Positions 47,172 through 57,100 of a DNA stretch of 64,000 nt are shown here, in pieces. The first letter of the stretch is position 1. Each line of letters opens with the position of its first letter. Under the pieces are notes generated by a model that was given only the letters and a program-made list of their open reading frames with translations, was not told where the DNA came from and did not search any database. Origin of the DNA: Phlegmacium glaucopus. Its lineage: Eukaryota; Basidiomycota; Agaricomycetes; Agaricales; Cortinariaceae. The DNA is taken from positions 585,676 through 649,675 of the forward strand of contig MU130553.1 of the NCBI GenBank assembly GCA_015039465.1, in the 5' to 3' direction. The position numbers and the translations under genes were made by a program.

Positions 47172-49994
47172 TTATGCAGATTCCGTGGGTGTATTCTTTG
47201 TTTGATAGATAAGATCATAAGCTTCAAGCCTCGAAAACCAAAGAATGAACATCCGCACCAGTTGAGTCGAAATCTTCGAGAGCAAAGTTCTAATCCCGGG
47301 TCCTTCGCACAGATCTGAATGTAGGACTTGGGATCTACCAACATCGATGTCATTGCTTCTGCGGGCACTGAACCCAGGTGTAACCACATTCTGAGAAGGT
47401 AGAAAAAGAAATATCAGCCTGATATCTCGGTTGGCCAACAGGCAGATAATGGATTCTTACACAATTGTTCTCCGCACGTAACGCTCTGAGGTTGCAGATA
47501 GTAGTAGCCTGACATGCCGCATCACAGGGAACTACCTCGTCCAAACAGGTTTTCAATGAATTGAATGTTTGGAATAGGGTATCATTTGCAGCAAAAGCTT
47601 CTGTCACTTTATGCCAGAAAGCCGGACTTAACGATTCCGTGGCTGGCCAGCCCCCAATTGCGGGCCCGTACAAATCTCGAGCGCTATATTCGAGTTGCCA
47701 GATTGCTAGTCAGTTTCCCAAGTTAGTCGAATTTTCCTTGAATGCGGAAAAATATAATGATCACGGTTAGTCTGGAAGGAAGGATCCGACAAGTTGCCTA
47801 GATATTCTTCGAGTCAAACACTTTTCAGAAACTTCAAAAACTCGCGACGTACTGATGAAAGTTCGAGAATCCATAATCTCGTATGTGTCAGGGTCCACAT
47901 CGTATATTCTGAATGCCGCATTACCATCTATAGAGTTTCATCATTCAACTAAGATGGAATCTTCGAGAAGCAAAACACATACTCCTTGGGGTTAGTGAGG
48001 GCGCCATCCATCCCATACTGTCAGCCGTTTCCGCAGTTTGGTTAGTGAAATCAGAGTAGGCAATTGCAAATTCGTCCTATCCAAATATTCATTACAAGGT
48101 CTGGCACCCAATCCGATGTGAAGAGCCTTACAGTATGGAAATGCCCATAAAATTGACCCGCAATCGTGTTCTTGTAGCGTTGAACAATTTGATTGAAGTA
48201 ATTGGACTTGATTACGACCAATATTTAGCAGTGCAGTCAATCCAAAGGATAATGCAGGACCTACCTGATCATGCGCGGCATCAGCGCCACTTGGTGGCAT
48301 ATGTGCTATTATCCATGCACGGTGTCCAGCATCCTCAGCAGCTTGTAACTCTTGTACTGCGAACTCTAAAATACCGTTCGGATCTGGCCTATTACACCAT
48401 CAACACCAATCCCTATAACATTACAGCAGTGGACGCCTAACTGGAAGGTATCACTGTCGTAGAGATAAAAACTAGAATTCGTTCGTCGGAGTTACTTTAT
48501 GAAGAACGATTATAATCTCCAAACTGAAACTCACTTAAGCCGGTACCAATAAATGGTGTTTAATGAAATAATGCTGGAATCAAATTACGATCAACAGTAT
48601 GCGACGATACAGTCCGAAAGACGCACCGGAGATTTGTATCAGGAGCAATGATAGAATAACTTCCTGATGTATGTCGAACTTCCTGTGATGCAAAACCCCC
48701 AACCAAGTCCTACAAGAAAGGAAATGGATGAATATCAATTATACCACAAGGATATTCACTCACATGCCATCCTTTACTCTGGAGATCAAACACCCATTGA
48801 GCACTGGCGTTGACTGTCGTGCTCCTTGGGAAGAGATTGACAGGGGCAACGTCGCTGAGAGCAATTACCTATCAGGCTGTGGAAAAAAGCTGTTATTGTT
48901 TTAAAAAAAACATACTGGTTACCTAAGATGAAAATAAGTTGAGATCGTTGAGGTTAGTTGTCATTGTCGTCACTAAATGTCCTTACCGATCACAGGGAAG
49001 ATGGGGGCATCGAGGAGCGATGACATCTCATTGTCAAAAAGTTGAAGATCAGTCGTTGCTTCCCTTCAAAGCCATCCGTATCTCAACTCAACGTCTTATC
49101 ATGATGATTTGAAACGGTATACTCACGACTGATTAACCAGCCATACCGCAGCTAAAAATGATTTCAACAATTTAGGAGGTGAACGAGTAAAGCGAGCACA
49201 ACAAACGCACCCTCAATGACATCACCCGTAAAAATTGAAAATTGAGGTCTCTCAGTATTCATTGCATGCAACGTAGAATGCACAAGCGAAGTCGGTGTAT
49301 CACAGTTATGACTTCCCATAGGACCAGCAGGCACCTTTACAGGTCCAGTTTCATCCGCGAAATTCCTGCAACATATGGGTTTAGTGCAATTAACATCACT
49401 TCCTGGCTAAAACATTTCCGTTAGTATACACCGAATCTTGACGCGACAGCAGCATCCTTACGGTATACATTCGATCAATATGTACGTCGCTAAGGTGACC
49501 GACTTTGAGTGGTGGTCTTCCTTTCGAAATGAACTGCTTGGGCTTTGACGGAGCTGGCTTCGGAAAAGAAATAGTGAAAGTGTTCACAGGAGGGGGTTGG
49601 CATAATCCGATGAACGCAATGCAGAACTTTGCAGCGGTCTGGTTGAAGGGAGAGATTGAGCGCAAATCATGAGCCATGATGGGACCTTGTTGTGTGAAGA
49701 GGCCTTGGCAGACATCGGGGTCTGCAAGCTGCGGGAGAACAAGACATTTAGACTGAGAATCATCATACAACAGAAAGACGAAATGGTTACACGAGTAATC
49801 TGGCAGACCGTAACGAAGGCTTCTGAGAAAGTAGAATCTCCAAGTTCCGCAACTCCTTTGAGCACATTCAATAATGACATGCAGGAAGTGCAATCTACCG
49901 CTTTCTGGAGAGCCACCAGAATGTCATCGACGACAGTAGCAGAAGAAAGCAGACAGATGCTGAACAGGAGAATGAGCCTCGAAAGGATCAACAT
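47172..49994 (-). CDS. Acid sphingomyelinase-like phosphodiesterase
   Basis: Secreted or vacuolar metallophosphoesterase of the SMPD1 family, expected to cleave phosphodiester head groups. The start at 49,994 is chosen because MLILSRLILLFSICLLSSAT is a signal peptide; an upstream ATG (50,051) is possible. A saposin-B-like domain follows (DCTSCMSLLNVLKG...FVTVCQ). The catalytic domain shows PPLKVGHLSDVHID (first Asp/His metal ligands), GPMGSHNCDTPTSL, FSIFTGDVIE, the GNHD motif assembled through a 7-nt microexon then VAPVNLFPRSTTVNAS, and IAGQFYGHFHTDEFAIAYS (late His ligands). The C-terminal domain YGPAIGGWPATESLSPAFWH ends with Cys-rich text and TAA at 47,172-47,174. Many short introns. The final exon frame (NVVTPGFSARRSND) was preferred over an overlapping one. 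Substrate is family inference. Confidence 0.85.
48916..48922 (-). other. 7-nt microexon (GTAACCA)
   Basis: Upstream exon ends ATC-G at 48,987, intron 48,986-48,923 (GTAAGG...CTTAG, 64 nt), then GTAACCA, then intron 48,915-48,855 (GTATGT...CTCAG, 61 nt), then C-GAC-GTT-GCC. Joining gives Ile-Gly-Asn-His-Asp-Val-Ala, the expected metallophosphoesterase GNHD motif. Without the microexon the motif is lost. Confidence 0.85.
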
Positions 49995-50596
49995 TGGATT
50001 TGAAGAGGAATATGAAGGTACAGGAAACAGTAGAGGCAAGTTCTTTCGCATTATATGTCTCACGTCGGTGACTTCACTACCGGAACCTCTTCGAACGTTC
50101 CTCGAAGCATGTGTTTAGCTCAAGTTTAGCTCTGTTGTTTCCATTGAACATGATTTAAATTACCCTGGACAAAGAGTTCACAGACCTCAAGGATCGCTGA
50201 CAGGTGTCCGCATAGTGGCGATTGAGCTTCTCAAATCCAAGGCATACTACAATTCCGGGAGAGAAAAGAGAGGCGTCTGCAAGTTCACGTTGCTCATGTT
50301 GAATGACATTGACAGACGGTGGGCAGAAACGGGAGATCCAACGTCAACATTCGAACAGTTGTTGATGTGAAAGTTGATCCGGAGGCGGCAGTACCAGTTC
50401 AAGTTACTGAGTATATCCTATCACAAAAATACACAAAACACAATATGTAATTACGCAAAGAAAGTAAGGGGAAAAAGTACTCGAAAACGATAATAGAAAT
50501 TAGACAGAAGGAGCCTAGAGAGAAGAATCTACAAATACGAAAATGAATAAGTATATATATATAAAGACAAACTAAAGAAAAAAAGAGACGAACCCC
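49995..50596. other. Sphingomyelinase upstream / SWI3 3' flank
   Basis: 602 bp between two minus-strand genes. An AT-rich part near 50,550 (TATATATATA) is probably the SWI3 3' UTR or the distal promoter of the sphingomyelinase gene. No RNA gene seen. Confidence 0.4.
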
Positions 50597-52797
50597 CTAA
50601 CTCAGCTGCAAGGTCGTTCCATCGGCCACAGGTCCCACATCACTCTGCGCACTCCCGCTCCCTACCTCCATAACCACAGATCCTTGACCGGTAGTCCCCA
50701 AACCAGAATTCCCAACCATCATAACAGCGCTACTGACAGCACCACCAGCACCCCCAACAACACCGCCATTCTTGGCAATCTCAAGTCTAACGGCATCCAA
50801 CATCCTCTTCAACCCAACCCTCTCATTCACCAACCCCATCCTCGCTCCTTCCAGAGCCTTTCTTTCTTCTTCTAGAAGATCCTCAAGTTCTTCGAATTGA
50901 GACATCTTGAGTTCAATTTTAGTTAGTGTCAGTTTGATGAGGGAGGCTAGGGCGCTGCGGATTTGAGTGTCTTCAGCAGTGGCAAGGGATTGAGCAGCTT
51001 TGGCGGATGATTTCAAGGCTAATTCAGCGGCTCTAACGACTTTGGAGTGTGGGAGGGTATGTTTCTTGTGAGCGCTATCAGCCGTACCAGGCGCTGGCGT
51101 TCCTACGTTGCTTCCAGTAGCAGGTGCAGGTGCAGACGACTCTTCCTGATCATCTTCATCCATTGCAACATCCTCAGCATCGGTTTTCTCTTCTGATGAT
51201 TTCTCCTTTTCGTCTTCTTCGATCTTGCCAGTATCACCGTCCGTGAGTTCGTGTAATGCCGTTTTCGCAGCTTCAGCAGCCACGCCTGGGCTAACGACTC
51301 CCGCCAAGAACGCAACAACGCTCATAACAGGATTATCAGCCTGTTCAAAGGGTATCCTACCAAACCTCAATGTACCCATCGAGCCTTCCGTATTCAGGTA
51401 TGGATCCTCGATTGGCAACTCCAAGAACTTGCGTATACACTGTTGAGCGGACCTTGTAACCACATGTTCCTCGATTTTCGACCAATCATCATCGTACATC
51501 TCCACCCCTTCAAGTAGAAGAAGGATTTCCTGATCGGACCAGTCATCGTTGACACCACTGCTGTGTGACACACCAGCGGCTGTCGCAGTGAGTTTCACAA
51601 AGTCTCCACTGTACATGGTCGATGGGAATCGTCCGTCGAGGTAACAAGGAGCGCAAATCTCGAGCTTCTTGTCTTTTAAAGAGTGATATCGTACTTGCGA
51701 GCAATCTGCTCCGCAGGTGTCGCATGTATGACCTGCGTTGGATGGTGGTAACCCAGTGCCATTGGCCTTGACAGGCGCGGTGGCAGCACCGTTGGAGAGC
51801 GTGCTGGCTTCAGCAGCTGTGATGGGCCGCGATGATTTAGAGGAAGTTTGGTAGATGGAGTTACGGAGCTCTAGGGATGCAGGTGCAGCGGGAGCAGTGG
51901 GAATTCTGGAACCATTCATACCAGCTGCATTGGCTGGATGGGGTCGTATACCGGGGTGTATAGATTGCAACCCTCGAGGGGTGTCAAGAAGTACTCGGAA
52001 ATGACCTGTGAATGGAGGAGCCAACGCCGCTGGCCTTTGTTCTGGGTCGATCTATATTATACAAACTTGATTGAGTAAAACAACCTTCGGCGGCAGCCAA
52101 AAAGAAAAACCTGATAATTAACCAACCCCCACTGTTCTAAGAAAGCGTGTACGCGCATGATAGCGCACACGTCGCCAGCCAAGTTTCTTCGGCAGGCAGT
52201 GACAGTCAGATACTCTGTCGGCCGCAATCTATAAGTGTTGATCATAAAATCACGGTAATCTTTGTAGATGGCAGGCGTTTTACTCCTATTCCGGGAGTTG
52301 AAAAACTCTGGTAGAGCTCGAATTTCTACGGGGTGGATTTTGGACATGTCGAACCAGGCGGAATAGGAAGGAATGATGACCTCGTGCGTTTGAGCCGCGA
52401 GGTATTTACGAGCTTGTTCTTCAAGTCGTTGGCGCGTTGCTTCAAGCTGGGCAGGATCTTCATCATCATTGTCATCTCCAGAATCCCCATCGTCGTCTCC
52501 ACCATCCATCATGGACACGTCCGCGTCCGCTTGTCCTCCACCTTCCTCGTCATCTCCATCTTCTTTCAAAACACGGACTCTTCCTGAGCCTGTTTCTGGA
52601 CCCAGTGAAGAAGAGCCTTCAGGTGGAAGGTTGCCAATGTCGCTAGACGGGAGAGGGTCTAACTCGCTCCGTTTTCCTGGGGCATTTTCGGGGTCAACGG
52701 GTGAAGCGCCTTGATTTTGTTGCGGTACTGTGAGTTTTATTCGTTTGGCATCTGTAGGACTCGGTACAGATGACCCTGAGCGTTTTGGAGTGTCCAT
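50597..52797 (-). CDS. RSC8: SWI/SNF-RSC subunit, Swi3/Rsc8-like
   Basis: Core scaffolding subunit of SWI/SNF and RSC chromatin remodelling complexes in the nucleus. The ATG at 52,797 gives [20 protein letters not shown]; longer frames start on non-ATG codons. An acidic linker is followed by the SWIRM domain (residues about 140-230: [67 protein letters not shown]). One intron leads to [11 protein letters not shown]-type zinc finger is seen as [15 protein letters not shown]...[11 protein letters not shown], then a SANT domain [20 protein letters not shown] with [20 protein letters not shown]. The C-terminal coiled coil ([20 protein letters not shown]) mediates dimerisation in this family, and the tail is Gly/Val-rich. 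The SWIRM-ZZ-SANT-coil order is diagnostic. Only one or two introns, few for this window. Confidence 0.92.
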
Positions 52798-53133
52798 AGC
52801 TTCCCTCCTTATAGCGTGCTTGCCCGGTACTCTTGGACGAGTTTGCAACAGATCCTTGTCTGTTGAATGGCACCATGCAAACTAAATACTAACAAACAAG
52901 GCAAAGCCGATGCACACCATCAAAAGAGAGGCAAGCTGCAACATGCATGGTAATTTACTGACAATCATCAAAATAAAAGACTCGAAACATGACAGGAAAC
53001 TTGTAATAGATGTTGGATTAAAACTCTGTTGGATTAAAACTAAGGCAAAGCTGTACAAAATTATACTATCATGCAAGATATAAGTAGATTATTGTACTGG
53101 CCCAAACTTCAACTTACTCACTTCCAAAAACAC

Positions 53134-53742
53134 TAGGGTTACCAAAGTTCGGTTCAGAACTGACTCATGAACCTGAACTGAACTGAACTGAACTGAATTA
53201 TCAGTTCAGTTCAGTTCAGGTTCAGGCATTTAGAGATTTATGGTTCATGCAGTTCGAACTGAACTGAACTGCTGAACCATTAGGTCCTAGAAGGCCAGGC
53301 TCTTCTTTTGACTTAATATTTTCTGGAAAGTGATCCTTTAGTAATTTGTGAACATTGGAATGGTTTGGCAGTCCTTTTTAGTATGAAAAATGGCTAAGGA
53401 AGGAGGTAACGGCCAGACTTGGTATGTGATGTTATTATGTCAGCATAGATTAATACTGCCTATTTAGGAAAATAAATATAAATCAATGGTTTTCTGTGTT
53501 CTAGAGGAGTTCTGAGATCATATATAAGTGGAAATCAAGTGGCTAAGGGCTAAGGAAGGTCTTTGTACAATAAATTTTCAGAAAAAGGTAAAATTTCAGA
53601 TTTTATAATGGTTCTTCAGTTCAGTTCAGTTCGAACCAGTTCTTAAATGGTTCAGTTCAGTTCAGGACCATATACAAACAGTTCAGTTCAGTTCAGGCTG
53701 AGGAGGTGAAGAACTGAACTGAACTGAACTTTGGTAACCCTA
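53134..53742. mobile_element. hAT-like MITE, 609 bp
   Basis: The ends are a perfect 17-bp inverted repeat, TAGGGTTACCAAAGTTC at the left and its complement at the right. The flanks are identical 8-bp direct repeats AAAAACAC at 53,126-53,133 and 53,743-53,750. An 8-bp target duplication and a TAGGG/CAGGG-type terminus are hallmarks of the hAT superfamily. There is no transposase frame, so it is non-autonomous. Subterminal regions hold arrays of TGAAC/GTTCA pentamers facing each other, able to form long hairpins (for example around 53,176-53,225 and 53,610-53,640 with 53,640-53,730). The perfect termini suggest a fairly recent insertion. Confidence 0.88.
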
Positions 53743-54182
53743 AAAAACACATGACAGTCTACAGATTTAGTCAGAACTTCTGATATAAAAATACAGTTAC
53801 ATACCTTAGACTCAAATAAATTTATGTCTTGAATCAAGTTTCCAAATGCACACTAAACAACAACCTCACAAGGAACTTTCTGGAAAAAGCACTTATTGCA
53901 TAACAGTAGTTCTCAAAATTATCATATTCCCTTCCTAGTAATACTACAACTTGAGCAGTCCAAAAATTAAAATGGATATAGCATGAAGATTTAAAAAACT
54001 GTTTCCATGCTGTTTGGTGACTATTTTTTTTTAAGTCAGAATACCCTTAAGATTTTAGAAATTTCATTTAATATGCTAAGGAGATTTCAACAAATTTCAT
54101 TGATCTTGAAAGTTGTTTAAATTTTATGTGAAGTATTTTGCAATATTTTCATAGGTTTTGGATAAAATAGACTTCCAAGGCT

Positions 54183-57100
54183 TCAAGATGTGTTACATAA
54201 GAATTTGTACAAAAGAAAACTTATGTTGGCTACTATGAAATCAACCATGCTGTGCCAAAAGTGTAAGAGGCTGACATTCAAACTGAGTTCAAGAGAAAAA
54301 AAGTTGAGCAATGGAATAACAACATGGAATATAAGGACCATACATACCTCTAGAAGTATAAGTTCTCCTGAAGCATACCCAAGGCATATTTTAGATAAGT
54401 GATAGCTGACAGATGATGGTTTACGGAAAGGTGGTGGTATCCAGATTTCCTGAAGGTTTGTAGTGTTGATTATTGCATCTTTGTATAAGTTAAGGAAAGA
54501 GAAGCCTGAGGAGACAAGAGTCTGGGCATAAAAATTATCATCATCAGGACATGGTGATAGAACATGTATATGGAATGAAGGTGGAGCAGAAGTATGTCCC
54601 TGAAGCTCTGCCTCACACTCTCCTGTGGCAGTATTCCAGATCTGTGCAGTGTTATCCCAAGATACAGACACAACATGCACACCAACATAAGAGAAGACAG
54701 CAGAGTTGACCACCTTTGAATGTCCTTTGAGCTCTGCCTCACACAGCCCTGTGGCTGCATTCCAAATCCTTACAGTGCAATCACTAGATGCAGACACAAC
54801 ATGCTTACCATCAGGAGAGAAGGCAGCAGACCTGACCCAATTTGAATGTCCTTCAAGCTCTGCCTCACACTCTCCTGTGGCTGTATTCCAGATCCATGCA
54901 GTATGATCAGCAGATGCAGACACAATATGCATACCATCAGGAGAGAAGGCAGCAGAGTTGACCCAATTTGAATGACCTTTGAGCACTGCCTCACACTTTC
55001 CTGTGACTGTATTCCAGATCCGTGCTGTATGATCAGAAGATGCAGACACAATATGCATACCATCAGGAGAGAAGACAGCAGATTTGACCCAACCTGAATG
55101 TCCTTTGAGCACCACCTCACACTCTCCTGTGGCTGTATTCCAGATCTGTGCAGTGTAATCATATGATGCAGACACAATATGCTTACCATCAGGTGAGAAG
55201 GCAGCAGAAATGACCTGATTTGAATGTCCTTTAAACTCTGCCTCACACTCTCCTGTGGCTATATTCCAGATCCATACAGTGTGATCATCAGATACCAACA
55301 CAATATGCATATTATCAGGAGAGAAGGCAGCAGATTTGACCCAATTTGAATGTCCTTTGAGCTCTAGTTCACACTCTCCTGTGGCTGCATTCCAGATCTG
55401 TGCAGTGTGATTAGACACAGACACAATGTGTTTACCATCAAGAGAGAAGACAGCAGAGTTGACCTTAGATGAATATCCTTTGAGCTCTGCCTCACACTCT
55501 TCTGTGACTGTATTCCAGATCCGTGCTGTATGATCAGAAGATGCAGACACAATATGCATACCATCAGGAGAGAAGGCAGCAGACTTGACCAATCCTGAAT
55601 GTCCTTTGAGCACCACCTCACACTCTCCTGTGGCTGTATTCCAGATCCATGCAGTGTAATCATCAGATGCAGACACAATATGCATACCATCAGGGGAGAA
55701 GACAGCAGAGTTGACCCTCCGTGAATGTCCTCTGAGCACTGCCTCACACTCTCCTGTGGCTGTATTCCAGATCCGTGCAGTACAATCATCAGATGCAGAC
55801 ACAATATGCATACCATCAGGGGAGAAGACAGCAGAGTTGACATAAGCAGAATGTCCTTTGAGCTCTGCCTCACACACCCCTGTGGCTGCATTCCAAATCC
55901 TTACAGTGCAATCACTAGATGCAGACACAATGTGCTTACCATCAGGAGAGAAGACAGCAGATTTGACCCATCCTGAATGTCCTTTGAGCACTGCCTCACA
56001 CTCTCCTGTGGCTGTATTCCAGATCTGTGCAGTGTAATCATCAGATGCAGACACAATATGCACACCATCAGGAGAGAAGGCAGCATAGTTGACCCTCCAT
56101 GAATGTCCTTTGAGCACTGCCTCACACACTCCTGTGGTTGTATTCCAGATCTGTGCAGTGTGATCATATGATGCAGACACAATATGCTTACCATCAGGTG
56201 AGAAGGCAGCAGAGGTGACCTGATTTGAATGTCCTTTAAACTCTGCCTCACACTCTCCTGTGGCTGTATTCCACATCCATATGGTACAATCAAATGATAC
56301 AGACACAATATGCTTACTATCAGGGGAGAAGACAGCAGACTTGACACCATGTGAATGTCCTTGGAGCACAGTCTCACACTCTCCTGTGGCTGTATTCCAG
56401 ATCTGTGCAGTGAAATCATCAGATGCAGACACAATATGCATCCCATCAGAGGAGAAAACAGCAGAGTTGACTGTGTCTGAATGTCTCAGAACTGCTTCAG
56501 ACTGGCTCCATGCTGTTCTCCTTCCCCAACAGAGCTTCCATGGAGAGTGCAGCCTACTTCCATATGTTTTCCAGATATCAGATTTTTCAGGCAGCCAAAC
56601 TAGGGCTGAAGGACATCCTTCAAGACTGCTATTTTTGATGAAATCAAAATTCTCTTTCAAAAATAGTCTAGCATCAATCACTGTTGTTTCCATGACCTTT
56701 TGGGTCTACTCTCTGTTGTAAGTGCAATTCATCTGCAGCAACAATACTGCTTACCTTTACCCAGTTTTCTAGTTTTTGCAGTGAATGCATTGCAGTCCTC
56801 AACCTTCCTAAAATACTCAAACAATCCATCCATTGCAGAAGATGTCTTTGAAAGAAATGCTTCAATTCAACACATTCATTGTTGTCGTCTGCATATGTGA
56901 AATGAATGGCCCAGGTACCACAAGCATATGCAAGAGCTTCAGAAATTTCTCCACACTTCCTCTCTGCCAAGTAAGATACCCTTTCTTTCTGTGACCATTC
57001 TTTCTCCATCAAGGACAGACACTGAAGTGCCAGATGTTTATGTGAAACACAAGGATCAAGATAGTGCTTTGTGGAAAGAATTTGATTACTGATGAAATCA

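Noticed and set aside
50684..50875. Plus-strand Pro/Asn-rich frames over the SWI3 gene
   Set aside because: Shadow frames of a clearly assigned minus-strand coding region.
55364..55891. Long alternative minus-strand frames inside the WD40 array (also near 54,770-55,246 and 55,901-56,446)
   Set aside because: They are the same repeats read in the wrong frame and give Leu/Ser/Gln-rich text with no family match.
54597..56483. Regular DNA repeats that might be read as a satellite or CRISPR-like array
   Set aside because: The 126-bp periodicity is the coding period of 42-residue WD40 units in one open frame. There are no spacers of unrelated sequence.
56674..56760. Apparent frameshift between the NACHT frame and the WD40 frame
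   Set aside because: An intron from GTATTG (56,747) to CAACAG (56,681), 67 nt long, joins the two frames in phase (WVKVS to IDARLF), so the gene need not be broken.
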